A stretch of DNA of 64,000 bases, from the NCBI GenBank assembly GCA_002083655.1, contig MSXR01000001.1:259911-323910 (forward strand), in the 5' to 3' direction. Shown here in pieces: positions 17,859 to 25,860 of this stretch. The notes under the pieces were generated by a model. The model was not told the origin of the DNA. It saw only the letters and a program-made list of their open reading frames with translations, and searched no databases. The position numbers were made by a program, and so were the translations under genes. Origin of the DNA: Proteobacteria bacterium ST_bin14. GTDB lineage: Bacteria; Pseudomonadota; Alphaproteobacteria; Sphingomonadales; Sphingomonadaceae. Numbering within the stretch: position 1 is the stretch's first letter; each line of letters opens with the position of its first letter.

Positions 17859-18752
17859 ATGACCGAAGCCGATTTCCTCGCCGCGTTGCGCGCGCTGCCG
17901 CTGCATCCGGGCGCGCAGGGGCTGGCCGATGATGCCGCGCGGTTGGGCAATTACGTGCTCACCACCGATACGCTGGTGGAGGGCGTTCATTTCCTGCCCA
18001 GCGATCCGCCGGGCGATGTCGCGTGGAAATTGCTGGTGGTGAACCTGTCCGATCTGGCGGCAAAGGGCGCGACGCCAGTGGGGGTGATGCTCAATTATCC
18101 GCTTGGACAAGACGCCTGGGACCGCGCTTTTCTGGACGGGCTTGATGCGGCGATGCGGGCGTTTGGATGCCAATTGCTGGGCGGCGATACCGTGTCGCTG
18201 CCAGCGGGCGCACCGCGCGTGCTGACGCTGACGGCGATCGGCAGCGCGACCAATCCGCCCAACCGCAGCGGTGCGCTGGCGGGCGATGGCCTGTTCGTTA
18301 CCGGCACGATTGGTGATGGGGGTGCGGGTCTGGCCATTGCGCAAGGTGAGGATGGCCCTGACGCTTTGCGTGTCGCCTATCGCCGCCCGGTGCCGCGTCT
18401 GGCGGAGGGGCGCATCCTTGCCGCGCATGTTCATGCGATGATGGATGTATCCGATGGGTTGTTGATCGATGCCGCGCGGATGGCCAGCGCCAGCGGGCTT
18501 GCGGTGACGATTGATCTGGCGGCGATCCCGCTGTCCGATGCCTATCGCCAGCATGTGGGCGATGATCGTCCCGCCCGGCTGGGCGCGGCGACCGCGGGGG
18601 ATGATTACCAGTTGTTGTTCGCGGCAACCTCGGCGCTGGCAGTGCCCGCGCGGCGAATTGGCAGTTTTCTGGAAGGGGCAGGGCTGACGCTGGTAGACGG
18701 CGACGAACAAGTGCCGCTGCCCACGCGGCTGGGGTTTGAGCACGGCGGATAG
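17859..18752 (+). CDS. thiL: Thiamine-monophosphate kinase
   Basis: Phosphorylates thiamine monophosphate to the active cofactor thiamine diphosphate. The 297-residue product shows the PurM/AIR-synthase fold: GLADDAARLG (the family's metal-binding region), TTDTLVEGVHFL, VNLSDLAAKGATPVGVML, LLGGDTV, MMDVSDGLLIDAARMASASG and AGDDYQLLF. It is slightly shorter at the N-terminus than most ThiL proteins, lacking part of the first FxxI segment. It stands alone between two repeat-bearing gaps. Confidence 0.94.
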   Translation: MTEADFLAALRALPLHPGAQGLADDAARLGNYVLTTDTLVEGVHFLPSDPPGDVAWKLLVVNLSDLAAKGATPVGVMLNYPLGQDAWDRAFLDGLDAAMRAFGCQLLGGDTVSLPAGAPRVLTLTAIGSATNPPNRSGALAGDGLFVTGTIGDGGAGLAIAQGEDGPDALRVAYRRPVPRLAEGRILAAHVHAMMDVSDGLLIDAARMASASGLAVTIDLAAIPLSDAYRQHVGDDRPARLGAATAGDDYQLLFAATSALAVPARRIGSFLEGAGLTLVDGDEQVPLPTRLGFEHGG

Positions 18753-19242
18753 CGCATGCACGAAGCGCCCCGGACGCCACCCCATCAGTTCCAAACGGAG
18801 CTGCCCCGCCTAGCGATGCGTGCACTTTTGCTTCTCCGGTGAAGGCCCGGACCTGTTCGGTCGTTATCTTCTTAAGCCAAGGAAGCGTGCCAGTTCCAAC
18901 GGACTGCCGGGTTCCCTGTTTCCGCAAACCGTTCCCCCGCGAAGGCGGGGGCCCAGACTGGGCTCCCGCCTTCGCGGGAGCACAACTAAGCTGTCCTTGG
19001 GTGAAAGGGATAAGCCTGGACGTGTTCCGGGGCGCACCAGGCCGCAAACGCAACACGCATCCCCTGCCCTACCCGGCCGGTACCGGATTGCGTCGGGCAC
19101 GGCCAAGATGGCTTGCCCCCTTCTCCACGGCGCTTGCGCTCCCGCCCGCCGCCTTTATAGGGTCGTCCCCATAAGACAGGCGCTAGGGGGCGAGCCAGGT
19201 CGGCAACCCTTGAAGCGACCGTATCAGGGAAGGAAGTTGCCG
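18753..19242. repeat. Intergenic region upstream of hppA with a palindromic repeat
   Basis: No gene is supported in these 490 bases. A copy of the CCCGCGAAGGCGGG element lies at 18934-18984: CCCCCGCGAAGGCGGGGG, CCCAGACTGGG, then CTCCCGCCTTCGCGGGAG. The flank AGCTGTCCTTGG resembles the flank of the copy near 13360. The hppA ribosome binding site (AGGGAAGGAAG) ends the gap. Confidence 0.65.
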
Positions 19243-21399
19243 ATGACGATTGTCTATGCCGCTATGATCTGTGGCCTGCTGGCTGTGCTGTACGGGGTGA
19301 TTACCAGTCGCCAGGTGCTTGCAGCACCCGCTGGTAATGAAAAAATGCGCGATATCGCCGCCGCCATCCAGGAAGGCGCGCAGGCCTATCTGGGTCGCCA
19401 GTACCGCACCATCGGCATTGTCGGCGTCATCATGCTCGCACTCGTCTGGGTGCTGATCGATGGCATGAGCTCGCCCGTATCGGCAGCCAGCTTTGCAATT
19501 GGCGCGGTCCTTTCGGGCGTCGCGGGCTATATCGGCATGAACATTTCGGTGCGCGCCAATGTGCGCACGGCAGAGGCTGCCCGCACCTCGCTGCAGGGCG
19601 GGCTCACGATGGCGTTCCGTGCAGGTGCCATCACTGGCATGCTGGTGGCGGGACTCGGGCTGCTCTCCATCTCGGGCGTGTTCTGGTTCCTCGCCGGACC
19701 AGACGGCGCGGATGCGGGCGCGCAGATCGTCGTCAAGGCGCTCACCGGGCTGGCGTTCGGCTCGTCACTCATCTCCATCTTCGCGCGTCTGGGCGGCGGC
19801 ATCTTCACCAAGGCGGCAGACGTTGGCGCCGATCTGGTCGGCAAGGTCGAGGCCGGCATCCCAGAGGATGACCCCCGCAACCCCGCCACTATCGCCGATA
19901 ACGTTGGCGATAACGTCGGCGATTGCGCTGGCATGGCCGCTGATTTGTTCGAAACCTATGTTGTCACCTTTGGCGTCACGATGATCTCGGTCGCGCTCGC
20001 GCTGAAGAACGCCGATCAACTCCTGCAAGTCATGACCTTGCCGCTGATCGTTGGCGGCGTGTGCATCATCACGTCGATTATCGGCACTTATGCGGTGCGT
20101 TTGGGCAGCAGCAACAACATCATGGGCGCGCTGTACAAGGGCTTTTGGCTCAGCGTTGGCCTGTCCGTCCCCGCCATTTACTTCGCCACGCAATATACGC
20201 TGGGCGATATGAACGCGGTGATCGGCGGCAACAGCTTCCTTGATGGCGGGGCTGCCACTGCAGAGGCGCTGGCGGGCGCTGCGGCCACCACCACCACTGG
20301 CATGGCGCTGTTCTGGTGCATGATGATCGGCCTGGCCGTCACCGGCCTGTTGGTGTGGATTACCGAATATTACACGGGCACCAATTTCCGCCCCGTGCGC
20401 AGCATCGCCAAGGCATCGGAGACGGGCCACGGCACCAATGTGATCCAGGGGCTGGCGGTCAGCCTTGAATCGCCCGCGTTGCCAACGCTCGTCATCGTTG
20501 TCGCGGTGATTGCGGCCTATCAGCTGGCGGGCGTGATCGGCATCGCCTTTGCCGCCACGTCGATGCTGGCGCAGGCCGGGATGGTCGTGGCGCTGGATGC
20601 TTATGGTCCGGTCACCGATAACGCGGGCGGCATCGCCGAAATGGCGGGCCTGCCCGATGATGTACGCCACCGCACCGATGCGCTGGACGCGGTGGGCAAC
20701 ACCACCAAGGCCGTGACAAAGGGCTATGCGATTGGCTCGGCCGCCCTCGCCGCACTCGTGCTGTTCAACGCCTATACGAGCGATCTGGCCCGCGATTTCC
20801 CCACGCTTGCGGTGAATTTCCAGCTCAGCAACCCCTATGTCATCGTCGGCCTGCTGCTCGGCGCGCTGTTGCCCTATCTGTTCGGGGCAATGGGGATGAC
20901 GGCGGTTGGCCGTGCGGCGGGTTCGGTTGTGGAGGATGTTCGCGCCCAGTTCCGCGATAATCCCGGCATCATGGCGGGCACCAGCCGCCCCGATTATGCC
21001 CGCACGGTCGATCTCGTCACCAAGGCGGCGATTGCGGAGATGATTGTGCCCAGCCTGCTCCCCGTGCTGAGCCCGATTGCGGTATATTTCATCATCACCG
21101 GTGTGGCGGGCCAGGCAGAGGGCTTTGCGGCGCTTGGCGCGATGCTGCTGGGCGTGATCGTGTCGGGACTGTTCGTCGCGATTTCGATGACGAGCGGCGG
21201 CGGCGCGTGGGACAATGCCAAGAAATATATCGAAGACGGCCATCACGGCGGCAAGGGCAGCGAAGCCCACAAAGCCGCAGTGACGGGCGATACCGTGGGC
21301 GATCCGTATAAGGATACGGCAGGCCCGGCGGTGAACCCGATGATCAAGATCACGAATATCGTCGCTCTGTTGCTGCTCGCGGCTTTGGCCGCAGGCTAA
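19243..21399 (+). CDS. hppA: K+-independent proton-pumping membrane pyrophosphatase
   Basis: Couples pyrophosphate hydrolysis to proton translocation across the inner membrane. The 718 residues form about 16 membrane spans, beginning MTIVYAAMICGLLAVLYGV. The substrate-site signatures DVGADLVGKVE and DNVGDNVGD, and the later DNAGGIAEMA and GDTVGDPYKDTAGPA, are intact. The segment GNTTKAVTKG has Lys and Thr at the two positions that distinguish K+-independent from K+-dependent enzymes. The ATG at 19243 follows AGGGAAGGAAG. Strong hairpins lie downstream. Confidence 0.96.
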   Translation: MTIVYAAMICGLLAVLYGVITSRQVLAAPAGNEKMRDIAAAIQEGAQAYLGRQYRTIGIVGVIMLALVWVLIDGMSSPVSAASFAIGAVLSGVAGYIGMNISVRANVRTAEAARTSLQGGLTMAFRAGAITGMLVAGLGLLSISGVFWFLAGPDGADAGAQIVVKALTGLAFGSSLISIFARLGGGIFTKAADVGADLVGKVEAGIPEDDPRNPATIADNVGDNVGDCAGMAADLFETYVVTFGVTMISVALALKNADQLLQVMTLPLIVGGVCIITSIIGTYAVRLGSSNNIMGALYKGFWLSVGLSVPAIYFATQYTLGDMNAVIGGNSFLDGGAATAEALAGAAATTTTGMALFWCMMIGLAVTGLLVWITEYYTGTNFRPVRSIAKASETGHGTNVIQGLAVSLESPALPTLVIVVAVIAAYQLAGVIGIAFAATSMLAQAGMVVALDAYGPVTDNAGGIAEMAGLPDDVRHRTDALDAVGNTTKAVTKGYAIGSAALAALVLFNAYTSDLARDFPTLAVNFQLSNPYVIVGLLLGALLPYLFGAMGMTAVGRAAGSVVEDVRAQFRDNPGIMAGTSRPDYARTVDLVTKAAIAEMIVPSLLPVLSPIAVYFIITGVAGQAEGFAALGAMLLGVIVSGLFVAISMTSGGGAWDNAKKYIEDGHHGGKGSEAHKAAVTGDTVGDPYKDTAGPAVNPMIKITNIVALLLLAALAAG

Positions 21400-21436
21400 G
21401 CGCAGCTTAGCCGCCGATCAGCCAAAGCCCGGCCGG

Positions 21437-21466
21437 CGTTAGTGCGAGCTCGTTCTCGCACTAACG
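21437..21466. repeat. Perfect 12-bp hairpin downstream of hppA
   Basis: CGTTAGTGCGAG and CTCGCACTAACG form a perfect 12-base stem with a 6-base loop. No T-run follows, so it is not a classical terminator. It precedes an even longer hairpin by eight bases. Confidence 0.75.
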
Positions 21467-21474
21467 ACCGACGA

Positions 21475-21513
21475 GTGACAGGAGAGCAATGCCCCGCATT
21501 GCTCTCCTGTCAC
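21475..21513. repeat. Perfect 18-bp hairpin with 3-base loop
   Basis: GTGACAGGAGAGCAATGC pairs perfectly with GCATTGCTCTCCTGTCAC across the loop CCC. A perfect 18-base stem is far beyond chance. It lies between hppA and the antitoxin gene, together with the hairpin at 21437 and the terminator at 21563. Confidence 0.8.
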
Positions 21514-21562
21514 TGGCTTTGCCGGGTCGCGACTTCTTTTTCTTCCAAACCCCCGTCCGGCA

Positions 21563-21583
21563 CCCGCCGGGCGGGTTTTTTTG
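21563..21583 (+). terminator. Rho-independent terminator
   Basis: CCCGC-CGG-GCGGG stem followed by seven T residues. It lies downstream of hppA and upstream of the toxin-antitoxin operon, separating the two transcription units. Confidence 0.75.
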
Positions 21584-21634
21584 TTTACCGGTCCCCGTCT
21601 TGTCCCCCGTAAGGAAAAGCCTTACCATTCACCC

Positions 21635-21865
21635 ATGATCGTGTCGCGCATCACCAGCAAAGCCCAGACGACCATTCCGCGTGCCGTTCGGGTAGCACTT
21701 GGACTCCAGCAGGGTGACGAAGTTCGCTACGACATCGATGGCGACCGCGTCATCCTCACCCGCGCCGAAGTGCCGGACCCGTTGCCAGACCCCTTCTTTG
21801 CCAATTTTTCTACCTTTACCGAATGGGCGGATGAGGCCGATTGCAAGGCCTATGACGGATTTTAG
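21635..21865 (+). CDS. AbrB/SpoVT-type antitoxin (MazE/PrlF-like)
   Basis: A 76-residue swapped-hairpin DNA-binding protein. VSRITSKAQTTIPRAVRVALGLQQGDEVRYDIDGDRVILTRA is a textbook AbrB/PrlF N-terminal domain. The acidic tail (FANFSTFTEWADEADCKAYDGF) is the sort of segment that docks into and blocks a MazF-type toxin. The stop overlaps the start of the next gene by 14 bases, as in type II toxin-antitoxin pairs. It likely represses its own operon. Confidence 0.88.
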   Translation: MIVSRITSKAQTTIPRAVRVALGLQQGDEVRYDIDGDRVILTRAEVPDPLPDPFFANFSTFTEWADEADCKAYDGF

Positions 21866-22205
21866 CCCCGGCGCGCTGGTCCGGGTGCCGTTTCCCTATG
21901 TCGATCAGGCAAAGCGCGCTTATCGCCCGGCGGTGGTCGTGGCGCAGGTGACCGGCGGGCCGACCGGGCCGCTGCTCTGGGTATTGATGGTCACGAGTGC
22001 CGAAAATCGCCGCTGGCCGGGCGATGTCGCGCTGATTGACGATCACGCAGCGATCGGCCTGCCCGCCCCCTCGCTCATTCGTACCGCCAAGATCGCGACG
22101 GTGGCCGCGGGCGATGCCGAATGGCGCGGCGATATCGGCCCGGTTCATTGGGCGGCGGTGTGTGCGCGACTTCGGAGTCACGCAGACAGATGGGTGCCTG
22201 AATGA
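21852..22205 (+). CDS. PemK/MazF-like toxin
   Basis: A 117-residue protein with the MazF/PemK beta-barrel pattern: PGALVRVPFPYVDQAKRAYRPAVVVAQ at the N-terminus and a later SLIRTAKIATV strand. MazF-type toxins are ribosome-independent mRNA endonucleases. The start overlaps the antitoxin gene by 14 bases and the stop overlaps the methyltransferase gene by four bases (ATGA), so all three genes are translationally linked. The catalytic Arg-Pro of the family is visible as RPAVVV. Whether it is active cannot be told from sequence. Confidence 0.85.
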   Translation: MTDFSPGALVRVPFPYVDQAKRAYRPAVVVAQVTGGPTGPLLWVLMVTSAENRRWPGDVALIDDHAAIGLPAPSLIRTAKIATVAAGDAEWRGDIGPVHWAAVCARLRSHADRWVPE

Positions 22206-24577
22206 GCTTGGCCGTCGCCCTTGATCGGGCAAGGACCGAGGAAGACGTCAAGGACGCCTATATCAAGGCGCTTGGTCTCAAATCCTATTTCAAGGGTCTC
22301 GTCGATATCCAGACTGAAGAAGTCTGGTTTGAGGCCAAGGATTCGCCCACCCCATCGATCATCATGTTCGGGCAATTGCTCGTCTATGTCCGTGCGGCGA
22401 AGAAGCGCGGCGAGCCGATCCCCGCCTTCCTCGCCGTCATCGACCGCGAAAAAGCGGCAATCATGCCGACCGAAAAGGCGCTGCCGCTGCTTGATGACAA
22501 GGCGGTGGTCTGGCCCAAATCCGGATCACAGGCAGGCAAGGAACTTGCCAGCCAGATCGCGCCCTATGTTCAGGCGCACATCGTCGAATACACCATCGCC
22601 CACGACGAAGCCGCATTCCTGAAGGCGGTGAAGGATGCAATCCGCGAACGCCGGATCATTCGCACACCGATTACACCCGATAATCTGAGGCAGGTGTTTG
22701 ACCGCTGGGTAGACATGGTTGGCAGCGAGCTGGGCGTGAAGAATCACGCCGATTATGCCGTACTGTTTTTTGCCGACATCATGCATGACGGCACGCGAGA
22801 GGCGATGAAACAACCGGCTGGTGCACGCCTGTTGTTCAGCGATGACAAGCCGGTGTTTCTGCTCGGTTCCGAGCAATATGAACTGGCAAGCGACCGGGGC
22901 TATCGCAATTTCTGGGCAATCTATCACCGCCCGCCCGAACAGCAGCACCGCCACTATCTGCTCGAACGGCGCGACAGCTTGCTCCCGGTCGACGAGCAGA
23001 AGTTCAAGGGTGCTTATTACACCCCTCTGCACATCGTCGATAAAGCCTATGACCAGCTCCGCGCCACGCTGGGGGAGAATTGGCAGGACCGCTATCTGGT
23101 GTGGGATATGTGCGCAGGCGTCGGCAATCTGGAGGCCAAGCACAGCAATTTGCGCAACGTGTTCATGTCGACGCTCGATCAGGCCGATGTGACGATCATG
23201 AAGTCCAACCCGGCGTTCGCGGGGGCCGAGATTTTCCAATACGACTATCTCAACGACGACGTCACCGATTTCGGTGAGATCCACTATTCGCTGTCGAATA
23301 AGGTGCCGCTGGCACTGCGGCAGGCGATCAATGACGCACGCGAAGGCGCTAAGGGTGCGAAGCCGATCTTGGTACTGATTAACCCGCCATATGGCGAGGC
23401 AGCGAATTCACAGGGAAATGCTGGTAAGACTGGGATCGCGAAAACACGTATCAGCGCCGGAATGGGCCATCTCGGCTATGCTGCGCGTGAGCTTTTTGTC
23501 CAATTCCTGCACCGGATCGAGTCAGAGCTACCGAATGCAACCGTGGCGATGTTCAGTACCCTGAAGTATATAAACGCTCCGAACTTTGGAAAATTTCGTG
23601 CACGATGGACAGCACAGTATTTAGACGGATTTATAGTTCACAGCAAAGCATTCGATGCGTTGAGCGGTAACTTTCCGATCGGTTTTCTGCTATGGAATTT
23701 ACAAAACAACGTACCTGCGGTTGCAATCAATACCATAGCTCTTGATAAGGCGGGGCAGGCCGTTAGCGAGAAAGTAATTTTTAACATTCCAAACAGTCGC
23801 TTGTTGAGTGGCTGGATGTCACGTCTAAATACCAGTAGCGAAAAAATTCCGCTGAAAAATGCAATCACACCTCAACTCAACCACGCAAAGGTCAGCAGCT
23901 GGCATCAAGGTGCAATTGGCTACCTCTTCGCGAATAGTAACGACGTACAGAATACGGGTACGAAAACTGCGATATTTTCATCAGTCTATAGCGCGGGAAA
24001 TGGCTACTACGTAACCGAGCAAAATCTTTGGCAGGCTGCCATAGTGTTTACCGTTCGCATGATTATCCCACACACATGGCAAAACCACAACGACCAGTTC
24101 CTGCAACCTTCGCGACCACTTACGGACGCATTCAAATCGGACTGCCTTGTCTGGATGCTGTTCGCCGGCAAGAACCTCACCGCCGGGGCGGACGGGCTTC
24201 GCTGGGACGACCGGGATTGGTCCGTCACCAACCACTTCATCCCCTTTACCGAGGCCGAAGTGGGCGCGAAGGGGCGGTTCGAGAGCGACTTCATGGCTCG
24301 CTACATGGCGGGCATGACCTTCTCACCCGAAGCGCAGGCGGTGCTCGATGAAGGACGCAAGCTGTGGACGCGCTTCCACGCAACCCAATTCCCGCGCAAG
24401 ATCCGGGACGAATACAAGCTCGGTCGCCCCGATGCTGGTTGGTATCAGATCCGCCGCGCGCTCGAAGCCTATGGTGACACCGAATTGACCGACTTCGATC
24501 CGTTCAAAGCGGCCTATACCGCGCTTTCGGCAAAGCTGCGGCCGATGGTTTATGAACTTGGGTTTCTACCCGAGTAG
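22202..24577 (+). CDS. Type IIG-like restriction-modification protein (N6-adenine methyltransferase with nuclease-like N-terminus)
   Basis: A 791-residue protein. Near the N-terminus VDIQTEEVWFEAKD has the Asp35, Glu44-x-Lys46 spacing of a PD-(D/E)XK nuclease. A KGAYYTP segment (269-275), motif I (VWDMCAGVGNLEAK, 300-313) and the catalytic NPPYGE (394-399) define a gamma-class N6-adenine methyltransferase. The C-terminal part should read the target sequence. DNA from about 23540 to 24160 is clearly AT-richer than both flanks, as if the specificity region had been swapped in. Alternatives are a solitary methyltransferase or a PglX-like protein. It overlaps the toxin gene by four bases. Confidence 0.82.
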   Translation: MSLAVALDRARTEEDVKDAYIKALGLKSYFKGLVDIQTEEVWFEAKDSPTPSIIMFGQLLVYVRAAKKRGEPIPAFLAVIDREKAAIMPTEKALPLLDDKAVVWPKSGSQAGKELASQIAPYVQAHIVEYTIAHDEAAFLKAVKDAIRERRIIRTPITPDNLRQVFDRWVDMVGSELGVKNHADYAVLFFADIMHDGTREAMKQPAGARLLFSDDKPVFLLGSEQYELASDRGYRNFWAIYHRPPEQQHRHYLLERRDSLLPVDEQKFKGAYYTPLHIVDKAYDQLRATLGENWQDRYLVWDMCAGVGNLEAKHSNLRNVFMSTLDQADVTIMKSNPAFAGAEIFQYDYLNDDVTDFGEIHYSLSNKVPLALRQAINDAREGAKGAKPILVLINPPYGEAANSQGNAGKTGIAKTRISAGMGHLGYAARELFVQFLHRIESELPNATVAMFSTLKYINAPNFGKFRARWTAQYLDGFIVHSKAFDALSGNFPIGFLLWNLQNNVPAVAINTIALDKAGQAVSEKVIFNIPNSRLLSGWMSRLNTSSEKIPLKNAITPQLNHAKVSSWHQGAIGYLFANSNDVQNTGTKTAIFSSVYSAGNGYYVTEQNLWQAAIVFTVRMIIPHTWQNHNDQFLQPSRPLTDAFKSDCLVWMLFAGKNLTAGADGLRWDDRDWSVTNHFIPFTEAEVGAKGRFESDFMARYMAGMTFSPEAQAVLDEGRKLWTRFHATQFPRKIRDEYKLGRPDAGWYQIRRALEAYGDTELTDFDPFKAAYTALSAKLRPMVYELGFLPE

Positions 24578-24671
24578 CCGGGGAGCGAATGACCGCAATT
24601 TCGAGGAGGACTCTGTCGACGCTCGAAACCCTCTCGCTGCCGCTAGAGCTGCTTGCGATCAAACCAACTCA

Positions 24672-24777
24672 CCCCTCCCCTTTAGGGGAGGGGCCGGGGG
24701 TGGGGGCTATCAGTCTCACCGAGACCAACGCGCCTTGGGAGAGCCCCCACCCCAACCCCTCCCCTAAAGGGGAGGGG
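24672..24777. repeat. REPIN-like element: two inverted GGGGAGGGG hairpins
   Basis: Two hairpins, CCCCTCCCC-TTTA-GGGGAGGGG (24672-24693) and CCCCTCCCC-TAAA-GGGGAGGGG (24756-24777), lie in opposite orientation. Their inner flanks GGGGGTGGGGGCT and AGCCCCCACCCC are also inverted copies. The centre is about 35 bases of unrelated sequence. Two inverted REP units around a spacer is the layout called REPIN. The remainder of the 350-base gap between 24578 and 24927 holds no gene I can support. Confidence 0.75.
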
Positions 24778-24927
24778 CTTGAGAGTGCTACCAAGTGATC
24801 ACAAACGGCTCTCAAGGCCGCCTGATCCCACACCCTTTCGCCCCCTTCGCCCCCACGCTTCCCTTTTGCCCCTCCATCCGCTATGCGCCGCGCTTCACGA
24901 AATCCCCATCCGTTCCCAGAGGTTTGT

Positions 24928-25146
24928 TTGGCAAAAGAAGAACTGCTCGAAATGCGTGGACAGGTGGTGGAGCTTCTCCCCAATGCCATGTTCCGCGTGA
25001 AGCTTGAAAATGATCACGAAATCCTTGGCCACACCGCCGGCAAGATGCGCAAAAACCGCATCCGCGTGCTGGTGGGGGATGAGGTGCTGGTTGAGCTGAC
25101 CCCCTATGACCTTACCAAAGGGCGGATCACGTACCGCTTCAAATAA
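24928..25146 (+). CDS. infA: Translation initiation factor IF-1 (TTG start)
   Basis: The 72-residue product MAKEELLEMRGQVVELLPN...RITYRFK is full-length IF-1, an OB-fold protein that occupies the ribosomal A site during initiation. The family start falls exactly on TTG at 24928, with AGAGG five bases upstream. No in-frame ATG fits. It opens the conserved alphaproteobacterial series infA-maf-RNase-yacG-tRNA-Phe. Confidence 0.96.
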   Translation: MAKEELLEMRGQVVELLPNAMFRVKLENDHEILGHTAGKMRKNRIRVLVGDEVLVELTPYDLTKGRITYRFK

Positions 25147-25266
25147 AGCGTGCCGTGGGTGGTTCTGCTGAAAACGGCTTGCCGACTTCGCTCAAAAGCG
25201 AACGGGGTCGGTGGCGGTTGATGCTTTCCCATCCGTTCGTTTCGAGCGCCGCCCGGAAACGCTGAG

Positions 25267-25860
25267 ATGCCATTGAACAGCTCGCCCACGCCCCAACTCG
25301 TGCTGGCCTCCAGCTCACCGCGCCGCCTGTCATTGCTCGCGCAGATTGGCATTGTGCCGGCGCGCATCGCCGCGCCCGATATTGATGAAGCGACCCATGC
25401 CGCAGAGCTGCCGCGAGATTATGTGCTGCGCATCGCTGTGCAAAAGGCGCTGGCGGTGCCGCGTGCGCCGGGGGAGGTTGTGCTGGCGGGCGACACCACC
25501 GTTGCGGTTGGCCGCCGCATCCTGGCCAAGCCCGATGATGCCGCCGATCTGCGGCGCATGCTCATGCTGCTGTCGGGGCGGCGGCACCATGTGTTTTCCG
25601 CCATCTGCGTGATCGGCGATGATGCCAAACCCCGCACCCGCGTTTCCGACACGATCGTCACCTTCAAGCGGCTGAGCGCGGCAGAGATCGCCGCCTATAT
25701 CGCCAGTGGCGAGGGGATGGGCAAAGCGGGCGGCTATGCGATTCAGGGCCGTGCAGAGGGCTTTGTGCGGTTCTTGTCGGGCAGTTATTCGGGTGTGGTT
25801 GGCCTGCCGCTGTTTGAGGCGCGCGCGCTGCTGGAAAGCGCCGGGGTGCGCCTTGGCTGA
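25267..25860 (+). CDS. maf: Maf-family nucleotide pyrophosphatase
   Basis: Hydrolyses non-canonical or modified nucleoside triphosphates to monophosphates. The 197 residues carry LVLASSSPRRLSLLAQIGI, the PDIDE acidic cluster, VLAGDTTVAVGRRILAKP, MLSGRRHHVFSAICV-type and GKAGGYAIQGRAEGFV motifs. The Thr-Thr in GDTTV is of the YhdE (dTTP/UTP) type. The stop overlaps the start of the RNase-like gene by eight bases. Confidence 0.94.
   Translation: MPLNSSPTPQLVLASSSPRRLSLLAQIGIVPARIAAPDIDEATHAAELPRDYVLRIAVQKALAVPRAPGEVVLAGDTTVAVGRRILAKPDDAADLRRMLMLLSGRRHHVFSAICVIGDDAKPRTRVSDTIVTFKRLSAAEIAAYIASGEGMGKAGGYAIQGRAEGFVRFLSGSYSGVVGLPLFEARALLESAGVRLG

Noticed and set aside
19765..21270. A 501-codon frame opposite hppA
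   Set aside because: It is Arg/His-rich, has no family-like motifs and lies wholly within hppA, which is certain. GC-rich genes often have long antisense open frames.
24665..24780. CRISPR array
   Set aside because: Only two repeat units in opposite orientation with palindromic cores; no regular spacers or cas genes.
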